A stretch of DNA of 64,000 nt, from the NCBI RefSeq assembly GCF_015070375.1, contig NZ_JADCLL010000009.1, forward strand, positions 140,583 through 204,582, in the 5' to 3' direction. A model generated the notes under the pieces. The model made no database searches and was not told the DNA's origin. It saw nothing but the letters and a program-made list of their open reading frames with translations. A program made the position numbers and the translations under genes. Shown here one piece after another: positions 49,928-59,421 of the stretch; within the stretch, counting starts at the first letter, position 1, and each line of letters opens with the position of its first letter. The DNA is from Nocardioides kribbensis (GTDB lineage: Bacteria > Actinomycetota > Actinomycetes > Propionibacteriales > Nocardioidaceae).

Positions 49928-52072
49928 ATGTCCGCCGAGATCGTCGAGAGCCACGACGCCGCGCCCGAGGAGCCCTTCGACGTCGAGCCGCCCTACGTGC
50001 CCGACGACGAGGCGCTGGCGGCGGTGGAGAAGTACGACGACCGGTTCCTCGACCGCGAGCTCAGCTGGCTGCGCTTCAACCAGCGCGTGCTGGAGCTGGC
50101 CGAGGACCGCGACCTGCCGCTGCTCGAACGGGTCCGGTTCCTGGCCATCTTCACCAGCAACCTCGACGAGTTCTTCATGGTCCGCGTGGCCGGCCTCAAG
50201 CGGCGCATCGCCGCGGGCCTGGCCGTGCGCGCGGCCAGCGGCCTCATGCCGCGCGACGTGCTGCACCACATCTGGACCACCACGCGCGAGCTCAGCGAGC
50301 GCCAGGCCCACCTCTTCCGCGACGAGATCGTGCCCGCGCTGGGCGACCACGGCATCGAGCTGGTGCGCTGGGACGACCTCGACCGCGAGGAGCAGAAGCA
50401 GTGCAAGCGGATGTTCAAGGACCGGATCTTCCCGGTGCTGACCCCGCTGGCCGTGGACCCGGCCCACCCCTTCCCCTACATCTCGGGCCTCTCGCTCAAC
50501 CTCGCGGTGCTGATCCGCAACCCCAAGACCGGCAAGGAGCACTTCGCCCGGGTCAAGGTGCCCCCGATCTTCAGCCGCTTCGTGCCGCTGGGCAACGAGC
50601 GCTTCGTGCCGCTGGAGGACGTCATCGGCGAGCACCTGCGCCGGCTCTTCCCCGGCATGGACATCCTCGAGGTCCACACCTTCCGCGTCACCCGCAACGA
50701 GGACCTCGAGGTCGAGGAGGACGACGCCGAGAACCTCCTGGCCGCGCTGGAGAAGGAGCTGCTGCGCCGCCGCTTCGGCCCGCCGGTGCGCCTGGAGGTC
50801 GAGGAGTCGATCTCCCCCGGCGTGCTGGAGCTGCTCAAGGAGGAGCTGGGGGTCAGGGAGGACGAGGTCTTCCACCTGCCCGGCCCGCTCGACCTGCGCG
50901 GCCTGCACGGCATCGCCGACATCGCGCGCGAGGAGCTGAAGTACCCCGCGTTCGTGCCGACCACCCACTACCGCCTCGCCGAGGTCGAGTCGGCGGCCCC
51001 GGTCGACGTCTTCAAGGCCGCGCGGCGCCACGACGTGCTGCTGCACCACCCCTACGACTCCTTCGCCACCTCGGTGCAGCGCTTCATCGAGCAGGCCGCC
51101 GCCGACCCGCACGTGCTGGCGATCAAGCAGACCCTCTACCGCACGTCGGGCGACTCCCCGATCATCGACGCCCTCATCGACGCTGCCGAGGCCGGCAAGC
51201 AGGTGCTGGTCATCGTGGAGATCAAGGCCCGCTTCGACGAGCAGGCCAACATCCGCTGGGCGCGCAAGCTCGAGCAGGCCGGCTGCCACGTGGTCTACGG
51301 CCTCGTGGGCCTCAAGACCCACTGCAAGCTGGCGATGGTGGTGCGCGACGAGCCCGACGGCATCCGCCGCTACACCCACATCGGCACGGGCAACTACAAC
51401 CCCAAGACCTCGCGGATGTACGAGGACCTGGGCCTCATCACCACCGACGAGCGCATCGGCGAGGACGTCGCGCACCTGTTCAACAACCTCTCGGGCTGGT
51501 CGCGCAACGCCTCCTACGACGAGCTGCTCGTGGCCCCCGACTCGGTGCGTCTCGGCCTCGTGGAGCAGATCCACCAGGAGATCAGCCACCACCTGGCCGG
51601 TCGTCCCGCGCGGATCCGCCTCAAGGCCAACTCGGTCGTCGACGAGGCGGTCATCGACGCCCTCTACCTCGCCTCGCAGGCCGGTGTGCCGGTGCAACTG
51701 CTGGTGCGCGGCATCTGCTCGCTGCGCCCCGGCGTGCCGGGCCTGTCGGAGAACATCGAGGTCCGCTCGGTGCTGGGCCGCTTCCTGGAGCACAGCCGCG
51801 TCTTCCGCTTCGAGAACGGCGGCGAGCCGGTGGCCTGGATCGGCTCGGCCGACATGATGCACCGCAACCTCGACCGCCGCGTCGAGGTGCTGGTGCGCCT
51901 GCCCGGCGAAGAGAGCCTGGCCGAGATCGACCGGGTGCTCGACATCGCCTTCGACCCCGAGACCGACGCCTGGCTGCTCGACAGCGACGGCACGTGGACG
52001 CGCAACCACGGCCCGGTGCACCTGCAGGAGAAGCTGATCGAGGGGCAGCGCCGGCGGCGCCAGAGCACCTGA
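49928..52072 (+). CDS. ppk: Polyphosphate kinase 1
   Basis: 714 residues, full length for Ppk1. N-terminal domain: [20 protein letters not shown] and [20 protein letters not shown]. Catalytic core: [15 protein letters not shown]; the KTHCK and [18 protein letters not shown] blocks (about 465 and 484) contain the phosphorylated and assisting histidines. C-terminal: [18 protein letters not shown]. It reversibly builds polyphosphate from ATP. The next genes are a DUF47/PhoU-like protein and Pit, so storage and uptake of phosphate are side by side. ATG 49928 has no ribosome site, suggesting a leaderless start. Confidence 0.95.
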   Translation: MSAEIVESHDAAPEEPFDVEPPYVPDDEALAAVEKYDDRFLDRELSWLRFNQRVLELAEDRDLPLLERVRFLAIFTSNLDEFFMVRVAGLKRRIAAGLAVRAASGLMPRDVLHHIWTTTRELSERQAHLFRDEIVPALGDHGIELVRWDDLDREEQKQCKRMFKDRIFPVLTPLAVDPAHPFPYISGLSLNLAVLIRNPKTGKEHFARVKVPPIFSRFVPLGNERFVPLEDVIGEHLRRLFPGMDILEVHTFRVTRNEDLEVEEDDAENLLAALEKELLRRRFGPPVRLEVEESISPGVLELLKEELGVREDEVFHLPGPLDLRGLHGIADIAREELKYPAFVPTTHYRLAEVESAAPVDVFKAARRHDVLLHHPYDSFATSVQRFIEQAAADPHVLAIKQTLYRTSGDSPIIDALIDAAEAGKQVLVIVEIKARFDEQANIRWARKLEQAGCHVVYGLVGLKTHCKLAMVVRDEPDGIRRYTHIGTGNYNPKTSRMYEDLGLITTDERIGEDVAHLFNNLSGWSRNASYDELLVAPDSVRLGLVEQIHQEISHHLAGRPARIRLKANSVVDEAVIDALYLASQAGVPVQLLVRGICSLRPGVPGLSENIEVRSVLGRFLEHSRVFRFENGGEPVAWIGSADMMHRNLDRRVEVLVRLPGEESLAEIDRVLDIAFDPETDAWLLDSDGTWTRNHGPVHLQEKLIEGQRRRRQST

Positions 52073-52098
52073 CTTTCCCGCAGGGGCCCCCTAGCGCC

Positions 52099-52104
52099 TA
52101 GCAT
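52099..52104 (+). promoter_or_regulatory. -10 element of the DUF47-pit promoter
   Basis: TAGCAT in the ppk-DUF47 gap, about 37 nt before the GTG start, which has an AGGAG site at 52131-52135. Confidence 0.4.
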
Positions 52105-52141
52105 GGCCGACGGTTCTTTTCCTCCTCACCAGGAGTTCTCC

Positions 52142-52762
52142 GTGGGTTTGCGTTTCCGGCCGGTCGAGACGGCGTTCTACGACCAGTTCTCCGAGTCGGC
52201 CCAGCACCTGCTGGTCGGCACGGGCCTGCTCGCCGAGTCGCTCGACGGCACCGCCGACCTCGCCGACGTGGCCTCGCGCATGCGGGAGGCCGAGCACGCC
52301 GCCGACGAGACGACCCACGCGATCATCCGCCGGGTCAACCAGACCTTCGTGACCCCCTTCGACCGCGAGGACATCTACGCGCTGGCCTCGGGCCTCGACG
52401 ACGTCATGGACTGCATGGACGAGGTCGTCGACATGCTCATGCTCTACGAGGTCAAGGCGATGCCCACCGAGCTGCTGACCGACCAGGTCGACGTGCTCCA
52501 GCGCTGCGCGGAGATCACCGCCGCCGCGATGCCCAACCTGCGCTCGATGCAGTCGCTCGACGAGTACTGGATCGAGATCAACCGGCTCGAGAACGTCGGC
52601 GACCGCAACCACCGACGGATCCTCGCCCACCTCTTCTCCGGGGAGTACAAGGCGATGGAGGTGCTCAAGCTCAAGGACATCGTCGAGGGCCTCGAGGCCG
52701 CCATCGACGCCTTCGAGCGGGTCGCCAACACCGTCGAGCAGATCGCCGTCAAGGAGTCCTGA
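52142..52762 (+). CDS. DUF47 PhoU-like Pit accessory protein
   Basis: 206 residues from GTG 52142. Two three-helix bundles of the PhoU type: FYDQFSESAQHLLVGTGLLAESL at the start, and the metal-binding helices REAEHAADETTHAIIRRVNQTFVTPFDREDI and RLENVGDRNHRRILAHLF. DUF47 proteins are almost always coded just before Pit transporters and are thought to control them. Stop is 7 nt from the pit start. Confidence 0.92.
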   Translation: MGLRFRPVETAFYDQFSESAQHLLVGTGLLAESLDGTADLADVASRMREAEHAADETTHAIIRRVNQTFVTPFDREDIYALASGLDDVMDCMDEVVDMLMLYEVKAMPTELLTDQVDVLQRCAEITAAAMPNLRSMQSLDEYWIEINRLENVGDRNHRRILAHLFSGEYKAMEVLKLKDIVEGLEAAIDAFERVANTVEQIAVKES

Positions 52763-52769
52763 GCCCCTC

Positions 52770-53774
52770 ATGGACCTCGCGATCGTCATCGCGGTCGTCG
52801 TCGTCGCCCTGGTCTTCGACTACACCAACGGCTTCCACGACGCCGCCAACGCCATCGCCACCTCGGTGTCGACGCGGGCGCTGACCCCTCGGGTCGCGCT
52901 GGGCATGGCCGCGATCATGAACTTCATCGGCGCCTTCCTCGGCCAGGAGGTCGCCAACACCGTCGGCTCGGTGATCACCCCGGAGTCCGGGGGGTCCCAC
53001 GGGCTGGTGATCGTGATGTCGGGCCTGCTCGGGGCCATCGCGTGGAACCTGCTGACCTGGTACTACGGCCTGCCCTCCTCCTCCTCCCACGCCCTCATCG
53101 GCGGCCTGGTCGGCGCGGCGCTGGCCTCCGGCTCGGTGGTGAAGTGGGACGTCGTGGTCGACAAGATCATCCTGCCGATGATCGCCTCGCCGCTCTTCGG
53201 CTTCGCCGCGGCCTTCCTGCTCATGCTCGGCATCATGTGGGGCTTCCGGCGCCGCAACCCCCACCGCACCATGCGCGGCTTCCGGATCGCCCAGACCCTC
53301 TCGGCGGCCGCCATGGCGCTGGGCCACGGCCTCCAGGACGCCCAGAAGACGATGGGCGTGATCTTCCTGGCCCTGGTCACGGGCGGGTACGCCGGCGCCG
53401 ACGACGACCTGCCGATCTGGGTGATCCTGGCCGCCGCCGCGGCCATCTCGGCCGGCACGTGGGCCGGCGGCTGGCGGATCATGCGCACCCTGGGCCGACG
53501 CATCATCCACCTCGACCCCGCCCGCGGCTTCGCCTCCGAGACCGTGGCCGCCGGCGTGCTCTACACCACCGCCTTCGTCTTCGAGGCGCCGATCTCCACC
53601 ACGCACACCATCACCTCCGCGGTGATGGGCGCCGGCGCCACCAAGCGCTTCTCAGCCGTGCGCTGGGGCGTGGCCCGCTCCATCGTCACCGCCTGGGTGC
53701 TGACCTTCCCCGCGGCCGGCGCCGTCGCCGCGGGTCTCTACTTCCTCTGCAAGTACGTCTTCCAGCTGCCATGA
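52770..53774 (+). CDS. pit: Low-affinity phosphate transporter Pit
   Basis: 334 residues, ten to eleven helices. Both signature repeats are visible: DYTNGFHDAANAIATSVSTRAL near 17-38, and AMALGHGLQDAQKTMGVIFLAL near 180-201. Pit imports metal-phosphate with protons; arsenate can use the same route. Stop overlaps the prfC start (ATGA). Confidence 0.95.
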   Translation: MDLAIVIAVVVVALVFDYTNGFHDAANAIATSVSTRALTPRVALGMAAIMNFIGAFLGQEVANTVGSVITPESGGSHGLVIVMSGLLGAIAWNLLTWYYGLPSSSSHALIGGLVGAALASGSVVKWDVVVDKIILPMIASPLFGFAAAFLLMLGIMWGFRRRNPHRTMRGFRIAQTLSAAAMALGHGLQDAQKTMGVIFLALVTGGYAGADDDLPIWVILAAAAAISAGTWAGGWRIMRTLGRRIIHLDPARGFASETVAAGVLYTTAFVFEAPISTTHTITSAVMGAGATKRFSAVRWGVARSIVTAWVLTFPAAGAVAAGLYFLCKYVFQLP

Positions 53775-55348
53775 GCCGACCTCTCTCCGACGACCACCGG
53801 CCCCGCCGGACCTTCGCCATCATCAGCCACCCCGACGCGGGCAAGTCGACGCTGACCGAGGCGCTGGTGCTGCACGCCCAGGTGATCACCGAGGCCGGCG
53901 CCGTGCACGGCAAGGCCGGGCGCAGCGGCACCGTCTCGGACTGGATGCAGATGGAGCGCGACCGCGGCATCTCCATCACCTCCGCCGCGCTGCAGTTCGA
54001 GTACGCCGACCACGTCGTCAACATGGTCGACACCCCCGGGCACGCCGACTTCTCCGAGGACACCTACCGCGTGCTCTCGGCCGTCGACTCCGCCGTCATG
54101 CTGGTCGACGCCGCCAAGGGCCTCGAGCCGCAGACCCTCAAGCTCTTCCGGGTCTGCGCCCTGCGGGGCATCCCGGTCATCACCGTCATCAACAAGTGGG
54201 ACCGCCCCGGCCTCGACCCGCTGGAGCTGATGGACGGCATCGAGAAGCAGATCGGTCTGCGGCCCACCCCGCTGACCTGGCCGGTCGGCATCGCCGGCGA
54301 CTTCCGCGGGGTGCTCGACCGGCGCAGCGGGGAGTTCATCCGCTACCTGCGCACCGCCGGCGGCTCCACCCGCGCCCCCGAGCAGCACCTGCCGGCCGAG
54401 CAGGCCGCCGCCGAGGAGGGCGAGGCCTGGACCACCGCCCAGGAGGAGCACGAGCTGCTCTCGGCCGACGGCGCCGACCACGACCAGCAGCGCTTCCTCG
54501 ACGGCGCTACCACCCCGGTGCTCTTCGCCTCGGCCCTGCTCAACTTCGGGGTCGCCCAGATCCTCGAGCGGCTGCTCGAGCTCGCCCCTCCCCCGCACGC
54601 CACGCCCACCGAGGCGGGCGGCGTGCGCGAGGTCGACGAGCCCTTCAGCGCCTTCGTCTTCAAGGTCCAGTCCGGCATGGACTCCGCCCACCGCGACCGG
54701 CTCGCCTACGCCCGGGTCTGCTCGGGCGTCTTCGAGCGCGGCATGGTGGTCAAGCACGCCTCCACCGGTCGGCCCTTCGCCACCAAGTACGCCCAGGCCG
54801 TCTTCGGCCGTGAGCGCTCCTCGGTCGAGACCGCCCTGCCCGGCGACATCATCGGCCTGGTCAACGCCAACGCGCTGCGGGTCGGCGACACCATCCACGA
54901 CGGCCCCGCCGTGCGGTTCCCTGCCATCCCGACCTTCGCCCCCGAGCACTTCATGAGCGTGCGCGCCAAGGAGTCGGGGCGCTACAAGCAGTTCCGCCGC
55001 GGCATCGAGCAGCTCGACCAGGAGGGCGTGGTCCAGGTGCTGCGCTCGACGGTGCGCGGCGACCAGAACCCCGTGCTCGCCGCGGTCGGCCCGATGCAGT
55101 TCGAGGTCGTGGCGGCGCGGATGGAGACGGAGTTCAACGCACCCGTCACCATGGACTCGTTGAGCTACACGATCGCGCGGCGCACCCGCGCCGAGGACGC
55201 CGACGTGCTGCGCGGTGTGCGGCAGATCGAGGTCCTCGAGCGCGCCGACGGCGCCCACATCGTGCTCTTCCCCGACAAGTGGCGGGCCCACACCGTGGCC
55301 CGCGACCACCCCGACATCCTGATCGAGGAGCTCCCGGCCAGCACCTGA
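53771..55348 (+). CDS. prfC: Peptide chain release factor 3
   Basis: 525 residues, the length of E. coli RF3. G1 SHPDAGKST (19-27), switch GISITSAALQFEY, G3 DTPGHADF near 86, G4 NKWD near 140, then domain II and III blocks FAAVFKVQ-like FSAFVFKVQSGMD and SVRAKESGRYKQFRRGIEQL. The GTPase recycles RF1/RF2 after termination. Starts at ATG 53771 overlapping the pit stop, an unusual link between phosphate uptake and translation, probably by genome packing. Confidence 0.94.
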   Translation: MSRPLSDDHRPRRTFAIISHPDAGKSTLTEALVLHAQVITEAGAVHGKAGRSGTVSDWMQMERDRGISITSAALQFEYADHVVNMVDTPGHADFSEDTYRVLSAVDSAVMLVDAAKGLEPQTLKLFRVCALRGIPVITVINKWDRPGLDPLELMDGIEKQIGLRPTPLTWPVGIAGDFRGVLDRRSGEFIRYLRTAGGSTRAPEQHLPAEQAAAEEGEAWTTAQEEHELLSADGADHDQQRFLDGATTPVLFASALLNFGVAQILERLLELAPPPHATPTEAGGVREVDEPFSAFVFKVQSGMDSAHRDRLAYARVCSGVFERGMVVKHASTGRPFATKYAQAVFGRERSSVETALPGDIIGLVNANALRVGDTIHDGPAVRFPAIPTFAPEHFMSVRAKESGRYKQFRRGIEQLDQEGVVQVLRSTVRGDQNPVLAAVGPMQFEVVAARMETEFNAPVTMDSLSYTIARRTRAEDADVLRGVRQIEVLERADGAHIVLFPDKWRAHTVARDHPDILIEELPAST

Positions 55349-55420
55349 CCGACGCACCCGCGTCGGTGAGCACGCGCGCCGCCCTCCCGCGATCGCCAGC
55401 ACCACCCTGAAGGAGCACCC

Positions 55421-57106
55421 ATGAGTCACCCCCATCCCGAGCTGAAGCGCCCGCCGCGCCTGCCCCGCAAGGGCCTGCGCGTCGTCGCCCTCGGCGGCCT
55501 CGGCGAGGTCGGTCGCAACATGACCGTCTTCGAGCACGACGGCAAGCTGCTCATCGTCGACTGCGGCGTCCTCTTCCCCGAGGAGCACCAGCCCGGCGTC
55601 GACGTGATCCTGCCCGACTTCGAGTGGATCCGCGACCGTCTCGACGACGTCGTCGCCGTCGTGCTCACCCACGGCCACGAGGACCACATCGGCGGCGTGC
55701 CGTACCTGCTGCGCGAGCGGGCCGACATCCCGCTGGTCGGCTCGCGGCTCACGCTCGCCCTCATCAAGGAGAAGCTCAAGGAGCACCGCATCCAGCCGGT
55801 GCTGGTGGAGGTCAAGGAGGGCGAGACCCGCTCCTACGCGCCCTTCGACCTCGAGTTCGTCGCGGTCAACCACTCCATCCCCGACGCCCTGGCCGTCGCC
55901 ATCCGCACCTTCGCGGGCATGGTGCTGCACACCGGCGACTTCAAGATGGACCAGTTCCCCCTCGACCGGCGCATCACCGACCTGCGCGCCTTCGCCCGCC
56001 TCGGCGAGGAGGGTGTCGACCTCTTCCTCACCGACTCCACCAACGCCGAGGTGCCCGGCTTCACCACCTCCGAGCGCGAGCTGCTGCCGGCCATCGAGCA
56101 GGTCTTCCGCACCGCCCCGCGCCGCGTCATCGTCTCCAGCTTCGCCAGCCACGTGCACCGCATCCAGCAGGTGCTCGACGCCGCCCACGCCCACGGGCGC
56201 AAGGTCGCCTTCGTCGGGCGCTCGATGGTGCGCAACATGGGCGTGGCCCAGGACCTGGGCTACCTCACCGTGCCTCCCGGCCTCATCGTGCCGCTCGACC
56301 AGCTCGAGAAGCTGCCGCCCCACAAGGCCGCCCTGGTCTGCACGGGCTCGCAGGGCGAGCCGCTGGCCGCGCTGTCGCGCATGGCCAGCCGTGAGCACAA
56401 GATCCGCATCGGCGAGGGCGACACCATCCTCATGGCCAGCTCGGTGATCCCGGGCAACGAGAACGCCATCTCCAACGTCATCAACGGCCTGACCCGCTGG
56501 GGCGCCAACGTCGTGCACAAGGGCAACGCCAAGGTGCACGTCTCGGGCCACGCCAGCGCCGGCGAGCTCGTGTACTGCTACAACGTCGTGCAGCCGCGCA
56601 ACGTCATGCCCGTGCACGGCGAGTACCGCCACCTGCGCGCCAACGCCGACCTGGCCATCAGCACCGGCATGGACCCCGCCAACGTCGTGCTCGCCGAGGA
56701 CGGCGTGGTCGTCGACCTCGTCGACGGCAAGGCCTCGGTGGTCGGCAAGGTGCGCTGCGGCAACGTCTACGTCGACGCCCAGACCGTCGGCGGCGTCACC
56801 GAGGCCACGCTCAAGGACCGGCGCACCCTCGCCGAGGAGGGCGTCGTCACGGTGCTCGCCATCGTCGACGCCGACACCGGCGAGCTGGCCGACCCGCCGG
56901 ACTTCCTCGTGCGCGGCTTCGAGCACGCCCCCGACGCCTTCGACCCCGCGGTCAAGGTCATCGAGCGCACCCTGGCCCGCGCCGCCGCCGAGGGCATCGG
57001 CGACTCCCAGCAGCTCGAGCAGATGCTGGGCCGCGACATCGGCCGCTGGTCGCACAAGACCTTCCGCCGCAGCCCCCTCATCATCCCGCTGGTCATCGAC
57101 GCCTGA
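55421..57106 (+). CDS. rnj: Ribonuclease J
   Basis: 561 residues, metallo-beta-lactamase/beta-CASP ribonuclease. The zinc site HGHEDHIGG is at 84-92, followed by HTGDFKMD and FLTDSTNAE. The beta-CASP part has VSSFASHVHRIQQV, QGEPLAALSRMA and HVSGHASAGEL. RNase J has endo- and 5'-exonuclease activity in mRNA and rRNA maturation. Start ATG 55421 with an AAGGAG site. A terminator follows. Confidence 0.95.
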   Translation: MSHPHPELKRPPRLPRKGLRVVALGGLGEVGRNMTVFEHDGKLLIVDCGVLFPEEHQPGVDVILPDFEWIRDRLDDVVAVVLTHGHEDHIGGVPYLLRERADIPLVGSRLTLALIKEKLKEHRIQPVLVEVKEGETRSYAPFDLEFVAVNHSIPDALAVAIRTFAGMVLHTGDFKMDQFPLDRRITDLRAFARLGEEGVDLFLTDSTNAEVPGFTTSERELLPAIEQVFRTAPRRVIVSSFASHVHRIQQVLDAAHAHGRKVAFVGRSMVRNMGVAQDLGYLTVPPGLIVPLDQLEKLPPHKAALVCTGSQGEPLAALSRMASREHKIRIGEGDTILMASSVIPGNENAISNVINGLTRWGANVVHKGNAKVHVSGHASAGELVYCYNVVQPRNVMPVHGEYRHLRANADLAISTGMDPANVVLAEDGVVVDLVDGKASVVGKVRCGNVYVDAQTVGGVTEATLKDRRTLAEEGVVTVLAIVDADTGELADPPDFLVRGFEHAPDAFDPAVKVIERTLARAAAEGIGDSQQLEQMLGRDIGRWSHKTFRRSPLIIPLVIDA

Positions 57107-57127
57107 GCGACCGGCCAGGAGCACGAC

Positions 57128-57170
57128 CACCGGCGCGGCGCCGTCCCAGGAGGACGGTGCCGCGCCGGTG
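57128..57170 (+). terminator. Terminator after rnj
   Basis: A 19-bp stem (57128-57146, 57152-57170) with one G-T pair and a 5-nt loop. Confidence 0.7.
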
Positions 57171-57206
57171 GCGTCCTGGGGGCACGCGGCTACCGTGGGC
57201 GCCCTG

Positions 57207-57848
57207 ATGGACATGCCGATGAACGACCGCGTCCCCGACTGGGTCACCCCCCTCGCCTGGGTGTTCCTGGCCCTCTCGCTGGCGACGGCCGCGGTGATCG
57301 CCGTCGACGTCCTGCTGCGCGGCCACCGCCAGCGCACCCGCACCCTCGACGTGGTGTGGATCTGCTCCGGGCTCTACCTCGGACCCTTCGCGCTGCTGCT
57401 GTGGCGCCGTCACCGCGACCCGGCCGACCGGACCGACGGTGCTCTGCCGACCGCGGTCGAGGGGCTGCCCGGCGGGTCGGCCTCCGCGCTCGCCCACCTG
57501 GTCGGGGTGCCGCTGGTGGTCGCCTCCGGGCTCACCATCGCGGGCATCGACCTGTGGGTGATGATCCTGGTCATCGGTGCGCTGGCGATCGCTCTGCTCG
57601 TCGTCCACGAGCGGGCCACCCTCGGCACCCCGGTGGGCACGGCGGCGTTCGCGGCGGTGCTGACCGTGCTGGCCTTCGACGTCGGCATGGGCGGCTGGAT
57701 GGTGCTGCTCCACCTCGCCGAGCTGATGCCGCCGGCGTCCGAGGGCGCCTTCTGGTTCCTCATGCAGCTCGGGGTGGTGCTGGGTCTGGTCACCGGCTAC
57801 CCCGTGGTGCGGTGGCTCGCCGAGCGGCGCGGCGTGGCGACCGCCTGA
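57207..57848 (+). CDS. DUF4396-like membrane protein
   Basis: 213 residues, six hydrophobic segments. TLDVVWICSGLYLGPFALLLWRRH near 48-71 and GTAAFAAVLTVLAFDVGMGGWMVLLH near 145-170 match the two halves of DUF4396. The usual Cys-rich link between them is missing, so it may be a degenerate or distinct member. A TACCGT -10 element (57191-57196) lies 10 nt before ATG 57207. Function unknown. Confidence 0.7.
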   Translation: MDMPMNDRVPDWVTPLAWVFLALSLATAAVIAVDVLLRGHRQRTRTLDVVWICSGLYLGPFALLLWRRHRDPADRTDGALPTAVEGLPGGSASALAHLVGVPLVVASGLTIAGIDLWVMILVIGALAIALLVVHERATLGTPVGTAAFAAVLTVLAFDVGMGGWMVLLHLAELMPPASEGAFWFLMQLGVVLGLVTGYPVVRWLAERRGVATA

Positions 57849-57864
57849 CCTCGCGCCCGGGGGC

Positions 57865-58980
57865 TCAGGCGTCCCGGCCGGGGCCGGGCACCTGCTCCTC
57901 GGGCCGGTCCAGCAGCTCGGTCAGGTGCCCGACGGCGTCGCGGGCCGAGCGGTTGGCGCCGATGAGCGTGGCGCTGGCCGCGCCGGTCCAGTCGCCGTAG
58001 CCCACGAAGAGCAGCCGGGGGTCGTCGGCGGAGACCGTCGGGTGGTCGGCCCGGGTCAGCGGGTGCCCGTCGACGCGGCGCAGCCCGACCCCGGTGACCG
58101 GCACGAGCGCGGGCCGGAAGCCGGTGCACCAGACGACGACGTCGAGGGCCTCCTCCCGGGCTCCCCTGCCACCGGGGTCGGCCCAGCGGGCGCCGGTGGG
58201 CGTCAGCCGCTCCGGCAGCGGTACGGCGCGCAGGCCGCGCCGGTCGCGGGCGTGCTGGACGCTGGCGACGGCGACCACGTCGCCGAGGCCGCCGACGCCG
58301 GGGCCCTCGCCCGCGACCGCGCGGGTGGCCGCCTCGAAGAGGGCGCGGCCGTCGACGTCGTCGGGCAGCAGGCGGGGCTGCTCGCGAGCGGCCCAGACGA
58401 CCCGCGCGGGCGCAGGGTCGGCCAGCAGCAGGTCGGCGGCCACCTGGGCCGCGGAGTTGCCGCCGCCGACGACGAGCACGCGGCGCCCGGCGTACCCGGC
58501 GGGGCCGTGGTAGTCGACGGTGTGCAGCTGCCGTCCGCCGAAGTCCTCGGCGCCCGGGAAGGCGGGGCGGAAGGGGCGGCTCCAGGTGCCGGTGGCGCTG
58601 AGCACGGCCCGGGCACGCACGTCCCCGGCGTCGGTGCGCACGAGCACCGTGCGGGGGTCGCTCGCGTCGATCTCCCGCACCCGCACGGGCCGCAGCACGG
58701 GCAGGGCGTAGCGGGCCTCGAAGGCGGCGAGGTAGTCGCGGACGTGGGCAGCCGGCGGGGTGCCGGGGCCGCTCCAGGGAGGCATCGGCCAGCCGGGCAG
58801 CGAGGAGTAGGCCGCCGGGGAGAAGAGCCGCAGGCTCGACCAGCCCTCGGTCCACGCGCCCCCGGGCGCCGCGCGGTCGTCGAGCACGACGAAGGTCACC
58901 GGGCGCTCGCGCCGGCGGTTGGCGCGCACGAGGTGGTAGGCGGCGGCCAGCGCCGACTGCCCGCCGCCGACGACGACCAC
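57865..58980 (-). CDS. FAD-dependent oxidoreductase of the arsenic operon (ArsO-like)
   Basis: 371 residues from GTG 58980. The FAD-binding GGGQSALAAAYHL at the very start, then VLDDRAAPGGAWTEGW, an NADPH site VLVVGGGNSAAQVAADLLL near 165-185, and a late FVGYGDWTGAAS. This is the flavin-monooxygenase-like group that ends many actinobacterial ars operons, called ArsO; the reaction is not established and may concern methylarsenicals or a thiol cofactor. It lies 38 nt after arsC. The frame is open upstream, so the start is not certain. Confidence 0.8.
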   Translation of the reverse strand: MVVVGGGQSALAAAYHLVRANRRRERPVTFVVLDDRAAPGGAWTEGWSSLRLFSPAAYSSLPGWPMPPWSGPGTPPAAHVRDYLAAFEARYALPVLRPVRVREIDASDPRTVLVRTDAGDVRARAVLSATGTWSRPFRPAFPGAEDFGGRQLHTVDYHGPAGYAGRRVLVVGGGNSAAQVAADLLLADPAPARVVWAAREQPRLLPDDVDGRALFEAATRAVAGEGPGVGGLGDVVAVASVQHARDRRGLRAVPLPERLTPTGARWADPGGRGAREEALDVVVWCTGFRPALVPVTGVGLRRVDGHPLTRADHPTVSADDPRLLFVGYGDWTGAASATLIGANRSARDAVGHLTELLDRPEEQVPGPGRDA

Positions 58981-59018
58981 GTCGACGGCGGCGGGCAGCC
59001 CTCCGCGCGGCGGCGTGG

Positions 59019-59420
59019 TCAGGCCGTCAGCTCCGCGAGCAGCTTCTGCACGCGCTGGTCGATCTCGTCGCGCACCGCGCGCACCTCGTCGGGGCCCTTG
59101 CCGGCCGGGTCGGTGAGCGCCCAGTCCTCGTAGCGCTTGCCGGGGAAGATCGGGCAGGCGTCGCCGCAGCCCATGGTGATGACGACGTCGGAGGCCGCGA
59201 CGTCCTCGGTGAGCAGCTTGGTGGGCACCTCGGCGGAGACGTCGATGCCGAGCTCGTCCATCACGGTGACGACCGCGGGGTTGATCGTGTCGGCCGGCGC
59301 CGAGCCGGCCGAGCGGACCTTGACCCGCCCCTGGGCGTGGTGCTGGAGCAGGGCGGCGGCCATCTGCGAGCGGCCCGCGTTGTGCACGCAGACGAAGAGG
59401 ACCTCGGGCGTGGTGGTCAT
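59019..59420 (-). CDS. arsC: Arsenate reductase, low-molecular-weight phosphatase type
   Basis: 133 residues. P-loop CVHNAGRS (Cys11, Arg17), relay cysteines CGDACP (Cys85, Cys89), and the DP loop LTDPAGKGPDEVRAVRDEI. This three-cysteine layout is that of the thioredoxin-coupled S. aureus ArsC; in actinobacteria mycothiol-coupled versions also exist. It reduces arsenate to arsenite for export by Acr3. Start ATG 59420, one base from the acr3 stop. Confidence 0.93.
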   Translation of the reverse strand: MTTTPEVLFVCVHNAGRSQMAAALLQHHAQGRVKVRSAGSAPADTINPAVVTVMDELGIDVSAEVPTKLLTEDVAASDVVITMGCGDACPIFPGKRYEDWALTDPAGKGPDEVRAVRDEIDQRVQKLLAELTA

Positions 59421-59421
59421 G

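Noticed and set aside
49802..52021. A 739-codon minus-strand frame
   Set aside because: Antisense to ppk, with no recognisable fold.
53738..57343. A 1201-codon minus-strand frame
   Set aside because: It covers prfC and rnj antisense, both of which are full-length and conserved; it is an artefact of high third-position G+C.
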